The notes beneath the pieces were generated by a model. That model searched no databases and was not told the origin of the DNA. It saw nothing but the letters and a program-made list of their open reading frames with translations. DNA of 64,000 nucleotides from the NCBI RefSeq assembly GCF_024294785.1, contig NZ_JANCLT010000003.1, forward strand, positions 124,001-188,000, in the 5' to 3' direction. The position numbers and the translations under genes are program-made. The first letter of the stretch is position 1; each line of letters starts with the position of its first letter. This document shows, in pieces, positions 25,202-34,922 of the stretch. Source of the stretch: Ectobacillus ponti (GTDB lineage: Bacteria; Bacillota; Bacilli; Bacillales; Bacillaceae_G).

Positions 25202-27604
25202 ATGTTTGAAAATAAGGAGCAGTTTCAGGCTGCCTTCAAAAGACGGCTGGAGACATGGTTTGGCAAACGGTTTGAGGATTCCACCCTGCAGGAGCAGTAC
25301 CATACGCTTGGCTATATGATCCGCGAGCATGTCAGTGGAGACTGGATTGCCAATAATGAAAAAATCCGCTCAGGCGGCAAAAAGCAGTTGTACTATCTGT
25401 CTATTGAGTTTCTCATCGGCCGGCTGCTTGGAAGCAATTTGCTGAATCTCGGAATCCGCGAGGTGGTGGATAAGGGGCTGCGCGACTTGGGCATTTCCCT
25501 GCCGGAGGTCGAAGAATTTGAGGATGATGCGGGCCTTGGAAACGGGGGCCTGGGCCGTTTGGCTGCCTGCTTCCTCGATTCGCTTGCTTCTCTTGATTAT
25601 CCGGGGCACGGCTCCTGCATCCGCTATCGCCATGGATTATTCGAGCAGCGCATTGTGAACGGCTATCAGGTGGAATATCCGGACCAATGGCTGCTGCACG
25701 GGTATGTATGGGAGGTGCGCCGCCCGGATGAGAGTGTGGAAGTGAACTTCTGGGGCGAGGTGAAGACGGAGGAGATTGATGGCCGTCTTGGATTCCGCCA
25801 TGTGAATGCCGAGACAGTGCTGGCGGTGCCGAGCGACATTCCGGTGGTCGGCTATGGCACGGAGACAGTCAATACCCTGCGGCTGTGGAATGCAGAGCCG
25901 AATCCGCGCCAAAGCGTGTTCCGGACAAACCTGATGGACTACCGGCGGGCCACAGACAGCATTACAGAGTTTCTGTACCCGGATGACACGCATGATGAAG
26001 GGAAAATATTGCGGCTGAAGCAGCAGTATTTCCTTGTGTCCGCCAGCCTGCACAGCATCATCCGCACCTATCTGAAGCAGCACCGGGGCATCCGGCAGCT
26101 GCATGAGCATGTGGCGATTCATATTAACGACACACATCCGGTGCTGGCCATTCCGGAGCTGATGCGCCTGCTGCTGGATGAGCATGGGCTCGGCTGGGAT
26201 GAAGCCTGGGAGATTACGACGAAAACAATGTCCTACACGAACCATACGACGCTTTCCGAGGCCCTGGAAAAATGGCCGATCCGTCTGTTTCAGCCGCTGC
26301 TGCCGCGCATCTTCCTGATTGTACAGGAAATCAATGAGCGGTTCTGCCGGGCATTGTGGGAGCGCTATCCGGGAGATTGGCAGCGGATTGAGCATATGGC
26401 CATTGTGGCGCATGATGTGGTGAAAATGGCGCATCTGGCCATTGCGGGAACCTACAGCGTCAATGGCGTGGCGCCGCTGCATACGGAGATTTTAAAAAAT
26501 CGGGAAATGAACTTGTTTTATCAGTACGAGCCGCACAAGTTCAACAATAAAACGAATGGCATCACCCACCGGCGCTGGCTTATGAAGGCCAATCCGCGTC
26601 TGGCGGAGACGATTACAGAGCTGATCGGGGATGGCTGGAAGCGGGATCCGGATCAGCTGCAGCAGCTGCAGGCCTATGTGGATGATGCCGGCTTGCAGGA
26701 CCGCGCCTATACAATCAAGCAAATGCAAAAGCGGAAGCTTGCGGATTTCATTCAGCGCCGCTATGACATTGCGGTGGATGAGAACTCAGTTTTTGATGTG
26801 CAGATTAAACGGCTGCACGGGTACAAGCGGCAGCTGCTCAATGTGCTGCATATCATCTCGCTGTACAATCACCTGAAGGAGCATCCGAATTCCTGTCTGG
26901 ATGTGCCGCGAACCTTCATCTTCGGGGCGAAGGCATCTCCGGGCTACTATGTGGCGAAAAAGGTGATCAAGCTGATCAATGCGGTGGCCGAGCGGGTGAA
27001 TGGGGATCCGCGGACACGGGACATGCTGAAGGTAATTTTTATTGAAAACTATAACGTGTCGCTGGCCGAGCTTATTATCCCCGCTGCCAATGTCAGTGAA
27101 CAGATTTCCACGGCATCGAAGGAAGCATCCGGCACCGGCAATATGAAGTTCATGCTCAACGGTGCACTGACAATCGGCACGATGGATGGCGCCAATGTCG
27201 ATATTTTTGAACGTGTCGGCTACGATAATTTCTTCCTGTTCGGGCTGCGCTCGGAGGAAGTGCTGAGCTATTACCAGAACGGCGGCTACAATGCTTGGGA
27301 GTATTATCATAACAGCCCGGTGCTGCAGCAGATTATGAACCAGATCACGAACGGTTCCTTCGGCGGAACGGCCTATGAGTACGGTCCGATTTATGACTCA
27401 CTGCTGACGGAAAATGATCCGTATTTTGTACTGCGTGATTTCCAAGCCTATAAGGAGGCGCAGGAGCGGGTGGCCATGTGCTACAGCAACCGCCCCGTCT
27501 GGCAGCGCATGAGTTTGGTGAACATTGCGAATGCCGGCTACTTTTCATCTGACCGGACGATTGAGGAGTATGTGAAGGACATTTGGCATTTGGAGAAGCT
27601 GTAA
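25202..27604 (+). CDS. glgP: Glycogen/maltodextrin phosphorylase
   Basis: An 800-residue GT35 enzyme, the usual length. It releases glucose-1-phosphate from alpha-1,4-glucans using pyridoxal phosphate. The PLP lysine motif is EASGTGNMKFMLNGALTIGT. Other blocks are EDDAGLGNGGLGRLAACFLDSLA, NDTHP and GNxxFNNKTNGIT-like KFNNKTNGITHRRWL. The ATG at 25202 gives the family N terminus MFENKEQF. No other glg genes are nearby. Its place facing the neopullulanase gene suggests that it degrades maltodextrins as well as glycogen. Confidence 0.95.
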   Translation: MFENKEQFQAAFKRRLETWFGKRFEDSTLQEQYHTLGYMIREHVSGDWIANNEKIRSGGKKQLYYLSIEFLIGRLLGSNLLNLGIREVVDKGLRDLGISLPEVEEFEDDAGLGNGGLGRLAACFLDSLASLDYPGHGSCIRYRHGLFEQRIVNGYQVEYPDQWLLHGYVWEVRRPDESVEVNFWGEVKTEEIDGRLGFRHVNAETVLAVPSDIPVVGYGTETVNTLRLWNAEPNPRQSVFRTNLMDYRRATDSITEFLYPDDTHDEGKILRLKQQYFLVSASLHSIIRTYLKQHRGIRQLHEHVAIHINDTHPVLAIPELMRLLLDEHGLGWDEAWEITTKTMSYTNHTTLSEALEKWPIRLFQPLLPRIFLIVQEINERFCRALWERYPGDWQRIEHMAIVAHDVVKMAHLAIAGTYSVNGVAPLHTEILKNREMNLFYQYEPHKFNNKTNGITHRRWLMKANPRLAETITELIGDGWKRDPDQLQQLQAYVDDAGLQDRAYTIKQMQKRKLADFIQRRYDIAVDENSVFDVQIKRLHGYKRQLLNVLHIISLYNHLKEHPNSCLDVPRTFIFGAKASPGYYVAKKVIKLINAVAERVNGDPRTRDMLKVIFIENYNVSLAELIIPAANVSEQISTASKEASGTGNMKFMLNGALTIGTMDGANVDIFERVGYDNFFLFGLRSEEVLSYYQNGGYNAWEYYHNSPVLQQIMNQITNGSFGGTAYEYGPIYDSLLTENDPYFVLRDFQAYKEAQERVAMCYSNRPVWQRMSLVNIANAGYFSSDRTIEEYVKDIWHLEKL

Positions 27605-27611
27605 AGCGCAG

Positions 27612-27650
27612 AAAAAAAGAGGGGCAGATTTGCCCCTCTTGCTTATTTTA
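27612..27650. terminator. Bidirectional terminator glgP/neopullulanase
   Basis: AAGAGGGGCA and TGCCCCTCTT form a perfect stem. T-rich tails lie on both sides of the convergent gene ends. Confidence 0.9.
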
Positions 27651-29388
27651 CAGTTAATACTTGATACCCGTGAGGCGCGACAGTCAATGTGCTTCCTGTC
27701 GGCTTCTCGCCTGTGAACAGGTCGGATGCGCCGGCGAATGCCTCAGGAATAGTCACTGTTACCGGCTCATCGGAGTTGTTCAGTGTGAACAGCAGCGTTT
27801 CGCTTGCCGCTGTCTTGGTGTACATCACATAGTTTTTGCTGCTGTCAGCTGTTACGAAGCGGAAGGTGCCGCGGTTGCCGAAGGCTTCATTCTCCTTGCG
27901 CAGACGGATCAGGGAAGAGAGGAAGCCGAACATGTCACGGTCCTGCTTTTCCTGGTCCCAAATCATGCACTTGCGGCAGCCTGGATCCTGCTCGCCTGTC
28001 ATGGCGATTTCGTCGCCATAATAGATGCAAGGTGTGCCGGAGGAGGACAGAAGGAACAGGAAGAGCTGCTTCATTTTGTCCTTGTTGTCATCACACACTG
28101 TCAGGATGCGCGGTGTATCGTGGCTTCCCAGCAGGTTGAAGGCAACCTCGGAAGCGTTCTCCGGGTACATAATCATCGCATCAGTTGTCCGGTAAGTGAA
28201 CTCTTCAGCTGAGATTTCATCCTTCGCAAAGTATTGGATGGCCGCATGGGTGTAAGGGTAGTTCATTACGGCATCAAACTGGTCGCCCTGCAGCCAGGCC
28301 ATGGAATCATGCCAGATTTCGCCGAGGATATAGACATCCTTTTTGATTGCTTTCACTTCTTTGCGGAATTCACGCCAGAAGTCATGGGATACCTCGTTGG
28401 CAACGTCCAGGCGCCAGCCGTCAATGTCAAACTCGCGCACCCAATAGCGTCCGACCTCCAACAAATATTCCCGGAGCTCCGGATTGGAGGTGTTCAGCTT
28501 CGGCATCATGTGGGTGAAGGCAAATGTGTCATAGTTCGGCATCGGCTCTGTTTGCACAGGATAGTCCCATACATAGAACCAATCCTTGTACTTGGACTTC
28601 TCTCCATTTTCCAAGACATCCTGGAATTGCGGGAAATAGAAGCCGCTGTGGTTGAATACAGCATCGAGCATGATTTTAATGCCGTTTTGATGGCACAGTT
28701 CGATCATGCGCTTGAAGGTCTCCTTATCGCCAAACTGCTCATCAATTTCCATATAATCAACCGTATCATATTTGTGGTTTGTTGTTGCCTTAAAGATCGG
28801 AGTGAAGTAAATTCCGGTTATGCCGAGCTCCGCCAGATGGTCGATATGGTCGATGACCCCTTGGAAGTCGCCGCCGAAGAAGTTGGTCGGCGTCGGTTCC
28901 GCGCTGCCCCATGGCAGGGCGCCCTTCGGATCATTGGAGGCATCGCCGTTTGCAAAGCGTTCCGGGAAAATCTGATACCAAACCGTGTCGCGCACCCAAT
29001 CCGGAGCATCGAAAATGTCCTCTGCATTTAAATAAGGGAAGCAGAAGTAGGGGGCTGTATCCTTTTTAAAGATTTCCGTGAAGAATTCTTTCTCTGTATA
29101 TACGAGTGTTTCTTTGCCGTCTGTCAGCTGGAATCCGTAGCGGAGGCGGCGGAAGTCCGGCTGAATCTCCGCATACCAGTAATCGAACAGGCCGGTTGTG
29201 CCAATTTTCTCCATCGGCTTTGTCTTGCATTGCCACTCGCCTTCTGCCCAATCATAGGGATCGCCATGGATGAGTGTGGCTTCTGTCGCGTCATCCTTTT
29301 TCGTGCGCAGGCGAATATGCAGTGTTTTTTTATCGTAGACGTAGGCATAGTTGGATTTCGGACGGTGGTAAATGGCTTCTCTTAGCAT
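27643..29388 (-). CDS. bbmA: Neopullulanase/maltogenic amylase/cyclomaltodextrinase
   Basis: A 581-residue intracellular GH13 (subfamily 20) enzyme. An N-terminal CBM34-like domain (residues 1-120) precedes the barrel. Catalytic residues are visible in DGWRLDVANE (nucleophile Asp), LGEIWHD (acid Glu) and LLGSHDTPR (Asp). It cleaves imported maltodextrins, cyclodextrins or pullulan to maltose and panose. The ATG at 29388 is backed by GGAGG seven bases upstream. It is divergent from mdxE, as the equivalent gene yvdF/bbmA lies beside the mdx operon of B. subtilis. Confidence 0.92.
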   Translation of the reverse strand: MLREAIYHRPKSNYAYVYDKKTLHIRLRTKKDDATEATLIHGDPYDWAEGEWQCKTKPMEKIGTTGLFDYWYAEIQPDFRRLRYGFQLTDGKETLVYTEKEFFTEIFKKDTAPYFCFPYLNAEDIFDAPDWVRDTVWYQIFPERFANGDASNDPKGALPWGSAEPTPTNFFGGDFQGVIDHIDHLAELGITGIYFTPIFKATTNHKYDTVDYMEIDEQFGDKETFKRMIELCHQNGIKIMLDAVFNHSGFYFPQFQDVLENGEKSKYKDWFYVWDYPVQTEPMPNYDTFAFTHMMPKLNTSNPELREYLLEVGRYWVREFDIDGWRLDVANEVSHDFWREFRKEVKAIKKDVYILGEIWHDSMAWLQGDQFDAVMNYPYTHAAIQYFAKDEISAEEFTYRTTDAMIMYPENASEVAFNLLGSHDTPRILTVCDDNKDKMKQLFLFLLSSSGTPCIYYGDEIAMTGEQDPGCRKCMIWDQEKQDRDMFGFLSSLIRLRKENEAFGNRGTFRFVTADSSKNYVMYTKTAASETLLFTLNNSDEPVTVTIPEAFAGASDLFTGEKPTGSTLTVAPHGYQVLTVK

Positions 29389-29421
29389 CCTTATTCCTCC
29401 ATATATAGAAGATATAGAAAG

Positions 29422-29433
29422 GCAAACGATTGC
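29422..29433 (-). promoter_or_regulatory. Candidate LacI-type operator in front of bbmA
   Basis: GCAAACGATTGC, a near-palindrome, lies 34 bases upstream of the bbmA start. It matches the sites at 29625, 29669 and 35990. A weak minus-strand promoter, TTGACT (29470-29475) with TAACCT 17 bases on, lies just before it. Confidence 0.55.
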
Positions 29434-29580
29434 CTTATCATGTTTTAGGTTAGTACCTCTGGTCGGGAAAGTCAATTATGAAAGCGCCAATTTTTGGGTA
29501 ACGATTCCAGTTTTTTGGAAATGTCGTTCGCATTTAAGTAATATTTTGTCGGAATGTGTTCTCTAATCTGAAAAAAACAC

Positions 29581-29610
29581 TTGAATAAAAAAGATTCATA
29601 GTTGTATAAT
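29581..29610 (+). promoter_or_regulatory. mdxE promoter
   Basis: TTGAAT (29581-29586), 18 bases, TATAAT (29605-29610). Two operators follow directly downstream. Confidence 0.7.
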
Positions 29611-29624
29611 AAGGTCATGAAAGG

Positions 29625-29638
29625 TGCAAACGTTTTCA
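29625..29638 (+). promoter_or_regulatory. Operator/cre site 1 of mdxE
   Basis: TGCAAACGTTTTCA fits both a CcpA cre site (TG-N-AA-N-CG) and the GCAAACG-type LacI operator. It lies just after the expected start point, so binding would block elongation or initiation. Confidence 0.6.
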
Positions 29639-29668
29639 CTTGTTTTGCAATTTTTTTTGCACGGTGTG

Positions 29669-29682
29669 TGCAAACGTTTGAA
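29669..29682 (+). promoter_or_regulatory. Operator site 2 of mdxE
   Basis: TGCAAACGTTTGAA contains the perfect palindrome CAAACGTTTG, typical of MalR/MdxR-type LacI regulators. Confidence 0.6.
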
Positions 29683-29729
29683 CATTTTAATCTCATTCAC
29701 TCACATCATTAGGAGAGGGGTTTTACCTT

Positions 29730-30995
29730 ATGAAGAAAGCAAAAGCGCTATCTCTAGTTGCAATTCCGGCTTTAGCGGCAGGAATGCTGGCTGGCTGCGG
29801 ACCAAAGGACGAAGGCAATAAGACGGCAACTGACAACAAGAGTGCGAGCAGCTCCAAGGAATTGCTTGTTTGGGAAGACAAGGACAAGGTGAACGGCATT
29901 AAGGATGCAGTTGCACAGTTCGAGAAGGACAACAACATTAAGGTAAAAATTAAAGAGATCGGCACAACTGACCAGGTTAAGCAGCTCCGCCTTGATGGGC
30001 CGGCCGGCAAAGGCCCGGACGTAATCACGATCCCGCATGACCAAATCGGCGGCGCGGTAACAGAGGGCTTGCTTGCAGAACTGAAATCTGACAAGTCTGT
30101 GACAGACAAGTTCACAGAATCCTCCATCTCAGCTGAAACATTCCAGGGCAAGCTGTACGGCCTTCCAAAGGCAACAGAAACGCCTGTATTTATTTACAAC
30201 AAAAAGCTGATGCCGCAGGATCAGGTTCCGAAAACATTGGAAGATCTGTATACCTTCTCCAAGGGCTTCACAAAAGACGGCAACTACGGCTTCCTGGCAT
30301 TGTGGGATAACTTCTACTTTGCAGAAGGCATCATGGCAGGCTACGGCGGCTACGTATTCGAAAATAACAACGGCACACTGGATCCAACAAAGCTTGGCTT
30401 GAACAATGCCGGCTCCGTACAAGGTGCGGAATTTATCACAAAATGGTACAAGGAAGGCTTGTTCCCGAAAGGTATCATCGGCGAAAAGGGCGGCTCTCAG
30501 CTTGATGCGCTGTTCAACGAAGGCAAAGTTGCCGCTGTTATGAACGGACCATGGGCATTCCAAGGCTATGGCAACGCAAAGATCGATTACGGTGTAGCGC
30601 CAATGCCGAAGCTTGCGAACGGCCAGCCAGTAAAGACATTCATGGGCGTAAAAGGCTACCATGTAACGTCCTTCTCCAAGAAACAAGATTTGGCACAGAA
30701 GTTCATCGAGTTCATCACGAACGAAGAGAACTCCAAGAAGCGCTTTGAAGCAACAAAGGAAATTCCGCCTGTGAAGACAGTAATCGATTCTATTACTGAC
30801 GAAGCTTCCAAGGCAGTTGCCGAGCAATCCAAGGTTGCAGTCCCAATGCCGAACATTCCGGAAATGGGCGAAGTATGGACACCGGCTGCAAGCGCGCTTC
30901 AGCTGATGATCAACAAGGGCACCGCTCCGCAAAAAGCGCTTGACGATGCTGTGAAGCAAATTGAGACAAACATTAAGACAAACCATAAAAAATAA
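29730..30995 (+). CDS. mdxE: Maltodextrin-binding lipoprotein MdxE
   Basis: A 421-residue solute-binding lipoprotein of an ABC importer. The signal peptide has the lipobox LAGC with Cys23, followed by a charged linker. The mature domain reads VWEDKDKVNGIKDAVAQFE and PDVITIPHDQIGGAV, as in maltose-binding proteins. It is the first gene of the transporter operon, with a strong AGGAGAGGGG site. A hairpin after the gene probably raises its level above that of the permeases. Confidence 0.92.
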   Translation: MKKAKALSLVAIPALAAGMLAGCGPKDEGNKTATDNKSASSSKELLVWEDKDKVNGIKDAVAQFEKDNNIKVKIKEIGTTDQVKQLRLDGPAGKGPDVITIPHDQIGGAVTEGLLAELKSDKSVTDKFTESSISAETFQGKLYGLPKATETPVFIYNKKLMPQDQVPKTLEDLYTFSKGFTKDGNYGFLALWDNFYFAEGIMAGYGGYVFENNNGTLDPTKLGLNNAGSVQGAEFITKWYKEGLFPKGIIGEKGGSQLDALFNEGKVAAVMNGPWAFQGYGNAKIDYGVAPMPKLANGQPVKTFMGVKGYHVTSFSKKQDLAQKFIEFITNEENSKKRFEATKEIPPVKTVIDSITDEASKAVAEQSKVAVPMPNIPEMGEVWTPAASALQLMINKGTAPQKALDDAVKQIETNIKTNHKK

Positions 30996-31010
30996 GTAGA
31001 CTCAACTGCA

Positions 31011-31041
31011 TTTGTACCCCTTCGCATGGGAGGGGTACAAA
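31011..31041 (+). terminator. Intercistronic hairpin mdxE-mdxF
   Basis: TTTGTACCCC and GGGGTACAAA pair around an 11-base loop. No T run follows, so it is more likely a leaky terminator or mRNA-stabilising hairpin than a full stop. Confidence 0.65.
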
Positions 31042-31089
31042 TACCTATTTATAGCGGGTGATGAGTAAGAGAAGGGGGAACCCAGAGAA

Positions 31090-32382
31090 ATGGAAGGCAT
31101 TGTACAACCAACTAACAGCTCAAAGCATGCAAAAACAGCGATGCTGCTGTCCATCATTCCCGGACTTGGCCAGCTGTATAACCGCCAGATCGTAAAAGGA
31201 ATTGCACTGCTTGTATTGACCGCATCTTTCTTCATTGTATTTCAAGATTTGTTAAACATGGGCTTGTGGGGCATTGTGACACTCGGTACAGAAGTGCCGC
31301 GCGACCACTCTATATTCCTGCTGGTAAAAGGGATTCTGGCCGTCATTGTGCTGCTGTTCGGTCTCGGTGTTTACGCGTTCAACCTGCGTGATGCCTATGT
31401 GAATGGGAGAAAGCGCGATCACGGTGAACGGCTCAACTCGGTAAGAGAGCAGTTCCACAATTTGATGGATAATGGTTTCCCTTATTTGATGATTACTCCG
31501 GGATTCATTCTTCTTGTCTTCGTTGTTGTATTCCCGATCATCTTCGTAATCCTGCTTGGCTTCACAAACTATGATTTGTACCATTCCCCGCCGGCGAAGC
31601 TCGTTGACTGGGTTGGCTTGCAGAACTTTGTAGAAGTCTTTACACTTCCGCTGTGGCGCGATACCTTCATCAATGTGCTTGGATGGACATTGGCATGGAC
31701 GTTTATCGCGACAACACTGCAGGTGGCGCTTGGTGTATTCCTGGCCATCTTGGTGAATCAGCCTGATTTAAAAGGGAAAGCGATCATCCGGACCATCTTC
31801 ATTCTGCCTTGGGCTGTTCCGGCATTCGTATCCATTCTCGTGTTTGCAGGTATGTTTAACGAATCTTTTGGTGCAATTAACCTACAGGTTTTAAGTATGC
31901 TTGGAATCGATCCCAAGCCGTGGATGACCGATCCGCTGTACACACGGATCGCCGTCATTCTCATTCAAATGTGGCTCGGCTTCCCATTCATCTTCTCCAT
32001 GGTGACAGGGGTGCTGCAGGCCATTCCGGCTGACTTGTACGAAGCTGCGACAATCGACGGCGCTTCCGCATGGCAGAAGTTCACGAAGATTACGCTGCCG
32101 CTTGTTTTGTTTGCGACAGCGCCAATTATGATTACGCAGTATACCTTTAACTTCAATAACTTCAATATTATTTACTTGTTCAACGGCGGCGGACCGGCTG
32201 TGGAAAACCAAAACGCCGGCGGAACGGATATCCTGATTTCCTGGATTTACAGCCTGACGATGACATCTTCTCAATATGGAAAGGCGGCAGCCATCACGCT
32301 TCTTCTGTCTCTTGTCGTCATTACTGTGGCGCTGTGGCAGTTCCGCAGAACAAAATCATTCCAAGAAGAGGACATGATGTAA
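31090..32382 (+). CDS. mdxF: Maltodextrin ABC transporter permease MdxF
   Basis: A 430-residue MalF-type permease with eight expected helices. The N terminus has the extra segments of this family (LSIIPGLGQLYNRQIVKGIALL). The EAA loop that docks the ATPase reads EAATIDGASAWQKFTKITLPL. It pairs with MdxG. No ATPase gene is in the window, so a shared MsmX-type ATPase elsewhere is expected, as in B. subtilis. Confidence 0.93.
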   Translation: MEGIVQPTNSSKHAKTAMLLSIIPGLGQLYNRQIVKGIALLVLTASFFIVFQDLLNMGLWGIVTLGTEVPRDHSIFLLVKGILAVIVLLFGLGVYAFNLRDAYVNGRKRDHGERLNSVREQFHNLMDNGFPYLMITPGFILLVFVVVFPIIFVILLGFTNYDLYHSPPAKLVDWVGLQNFVEVFTLPLWRDTFINVLGWTLAWTFIATTLQVALGVFLAILVNQPDLKGKAIIRTIFILPWAVPAFVSILVFAGMFNESFGAINLQVLSMLGIDPKPWMTDPLYTRIAVILIQMWLGFPFIFSMVTGVLQAIPADLYEAATIDGASAWQKFTKITLPLVLFATAPIMITQYTFNFNNFNIIYLFNGGGPAVENQNAGGTDILISWIYSLTMTSSQYGKAAAITLLLSLVVITVALWQFRRTKSFQEEDMM

Positions 32383-32383
32383 G

Positions 32384-33226
32384 ATGAATTTAAAAACACA
32401 AAAAACAATTCGACTGACGCTTTCGTATCTTGTGGTTTTGGTGATGGCTGTTGTGATTTTTTATCCGCTGCTGTGGATTGTCGGTTCGTCCTTCAATCCA
32501 GGCGACAGCTTGTCCGGTTCTTCCATGATCCCGAAGCATGCAACGCTCGACCACTACCGGGATTTGTTTGACCAAAGCAAAAACAATTATTTGCTCTGGT
32601 ACTGGAATACGCTGAAGATTTGTATTGCGACCATGTTCTTCTCTGTGCTGGCCATCAGCTTCACCGCGTATGCTTTTTCCCGCTACCGCTTTGTGGGGCG
32701 CAAAAACGGCTTGGTTACATTTTTGATTTTGCAGATGGTGCCGAACTTCTCGGCGTTGATTGCCCTGTTCGTATTGGGCCAATTAACAGGCTTGCTGGAT
32801 ACACATCTTGGTTTGATTCTCATCTATGTGGGCGGAGCCATTCCAATGAACACATGGCTTATGAAGGGATATTTGGATACCATTCCGAAGGAGCTTGATG
32901 AGTCAGCGCGCATTGACGGCGCAGGACATTTCCGGATTTTCTGGCAGATTGTCATGCCGCTGGCAAAGCCGATTATCGCCGTTGTTGCGTTGTTCAACTT
33001 CATCGGCCCATTCACTGACTTTATCCTGGCCAAGATTTTCATTCGCTCAGAAGAGAAATATACGTTGGCAATTGGACTGTATGATATGATTTCCAAAGAA
33101 TTCGGAAATCAGTTCACAGAATTCGCTGCAGGGTCTGTCCTAATTGCCCTTCCAATTGCTATACTGTTCTTATCCCTGCAAAAGTACTTTGTCTCCGGTT
33201 TGACGGCAGGCGGTACGAAGGGGTAA
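32384..33226 (+). CDS. mdxG: Maltodextrin ABC transporter permease MdxG
   Basis: A 280-residue MalG-type permease with six expected helices. Its EAA loop reads DESARIDGAGHFRIFWQIVMPL. It starts one base after the mdxF stop, so the two are made in step. The C-terminal segment SLQKYFVSGLTAGGTKG is the family's usual end. Confidence 0.94.
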   Translation: MNLKTQKTIRLTLSYLVVLVMAVVIFYPLLWIVGSSFNPGDSLSGSSMIPKHATLDHYRDLFDQSKNNYLLWYWNTLKICIATMFFSVLAISFTAYAFSRYRFVGRKNGLVTFLILQMVPNFSALIALFVLGQLTGLLDTHLGLILIYVGGAIPMNTWLMKGYLDTIPKELDESARIDGAGHFRIFWQIVMPLAKPIIAVVALFNFIGPFTDFILAKIFIRSEEKYTLAIGLYDMISKEFGNQFTEFAAGSVLIALPIAILFLSLQKYFVSGLTAGGTKG

Positions 33227-33250
33227 GAAGACTGGGGAGGAGGAACGGAG

Positions 33251-34783
33251 ATGCGCAAAGCTATAACGCTGCTGTTGCTGATTCCGTTTCTTCTTTTTTA
33301 TGCACTTCCCGCAGAAGCTGCTGAAAAAGAAGAGAGACACTGGCAGGATGAATCCATCTATTTTATCATGGTGGACCGTTTTCAAAACGGCAATCCGGCA
33401 AATGACGGCAAGGATGCAGATCCGACAGATTTAAAGTCTTACACGGGGGGCGATCTGAAAGGGGTTACAGACCGTCTCGATTACATTCAGAAAATGGGGT
33501 TTACGGCCATCTGGCTGACGCCGGTCGTGGATAATGTCGACGGCGGGTATCACGGCTATTGGCCGAAGGATTTCAGCAAGGTGGACGAGCACTTCGGCAC
33601 CATGGAGGATATGAAAAAGCTTGTGAAAGAGGCGCATAAGCGGAACATGAAGGTCATCTTGGATTATGTCGCCAACCACACCGGCCCGAACCATCCGTGG
33701 CTGAACGATCCGGCAAAGAAGGACTGGTTCCACCCGCAGCAGGACATTACAAACTGGGATGATCAGACGGAGCTGGAGAACAACTGGCTGTTCGGCCTCC
33801 CGGATTTGAACCATGAAAATCCTGATGTCCGAAAATTCTTAATTGACAATGCGAAATATTGGATTAAAGAGACTGGAGTGGATGGCTTCCGCCTGGATGC
33901 CATTAAGCATATTCCGAAGGATTTCCTGAAGGAATTCGTTTCGTCCATTAAAAAGGAGTATCCGAATTTCTTCTTCATCGGCGAGGTGCTTTCCGAGGAT
34001 CCGAAATATGTGTCCGAATATAAGGATACAGGCATTGACGCCTTTTTGAATTACCCGTATTATAAGGAAATTACGGATGCCTTCAGCAAGCCCGGGGTGT
34101 CGCCGGATCGGCTGTATAATGAGTGGGAGCGCGATCAGCAGCTGTATCAGGACCCGTACATGCTTGGCACATTTATTGATAATCACGACCAGGTGCGCTT
34201 TACCCGCGTGGCACTGGAAAACAAGCAGTATCCGCCGAAGCGGCTGCGTATGGCTTTAACCTATCTCTTGACATCGCCCGGCATTCCCATCATGTACTAT
34301 GGAACGGAAATTGCCCTTGATGGCGGCCCGGACCCGGACAACCGCCGGATCATGGACTTTAAAACAGATAAGGATTTTCAGGATTATATCTCGAAATTGG
34401 GCGAGCTGCGCCAACAGCTGCCGTCGCTTCGTCGCGGCACCTTTGAAATGCTGTATGATCAGGATGGCATGAGCGTGTTCAAGCGCACATATGAAAAGGA
34501 AACGACTGTCATCGCCATCAACAACACAACGGAGACGAAAAAGGTGACTTTATCGAGCGGGCAGTTGGCCGCAAATAAAGAGCTGCGTGGCCTTTTGTCA
34601 GATGACCTTGTACGCGAGGAGAATGGCTCCTATGCTCTCGTGCTGAAGCGGGAGACGGCAAATGTATATGCTTTGGCAGAGCGCACCGGCTTAAACTGGG
34701 GCTTCATCGGCGCCATCGCCGGCGTATATGTGCTGTTTACCATTTTCCTGATTCTTGCGAGAAGGCGGCGCAAGAAGAATTAG
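33251..34783 (+). CDS. Secreted, membrane-anchored alpha-amylase (GH13)
   Basis: A 510-residue enzyme. Residues 1-23 are a signal peptide (LLLLIPFLLFYALPAEAA). The barrel follows from residue 32, with VDRFQNGNPAND, DYVANHTGP, GFRLDAIKH (nucleophile), FIGEVLS (acid) and FIDNHDQVRF (third acid). At the C terminus one helix (GFIGAIAGVYVLFTIFLILA) and RRRRKKN anchor it in the membrane with the active domain outside. Its place in the importer operon suggests that it cuts starch right at the cell surface for MdxEFG. The EKEERHWQDE linker is short. Confidence 0.9.
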   Translation: MRKAITLLLLIPFLLFYALPAEAAEKEERHWQDESIYFIMVDRFQNGNPANDGKDADPTDLKSYTGGDLKGVTDRLDYIQKMGFTAIWLTPVVDNVDGGYHGYWPKDFSKVDEHFGTMEDMKKLVKEAHKRNMKVILDYVANHTGPNHPWLNDPAKKDWFHPQQDITNWDDQTELENNWLFGLPDLNHENPDVRKFLIDNAKYWIKETGVDGFRLDAIKHIPKDFLKEFVSSIKKEYPNFFFIGEVLSEDPKYVSEYKDTGIDAFLNYPYYKEITDAFSKPGVSPDRLYNEWERDQQLYQDPYMLGTFIDNHDQVRFTRVALENKQYPPKRLRMALTYLLTSPGIPIMYYGTEIALDGGPDPDNRRIMDFKTDKDFQDYISKLGELRQQLPSLRRGTFEMLYDQDGMSVFKRTYEKETTVIAINNTTETKKVTLSSGQLAANKELRGLLSDDLVREENGSYALVLKRETANVYALAERTGLNWGFIGAIAGVYVLFTIFLILARRRRKKN

Positions 34784-34876
34784 GCGTGTATTTGGGGAAT
34801 CCTATAAGCAAGCTGCATGGCAGATGTGGCAAAAAAGAAAACTTCATGCGGCATAAGCGAAGGCGTATGCTCTTGA

Positions 34877-34885
34877 TGATATAAT
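34877..34885 (+). promoter_or_regulatory. Promoter element of the LacI-type regulator gene
   Basis: An extended -10, TGA-TATAAT, about 40 bases upstream of the start. No good -35 is seen, as is usual for this class. Confidence 0.5.
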
Positions 34886-34922
34886 AGAAGCACTTGGAGC
34901 AATCCGGGAAAGGATGGTGTGT

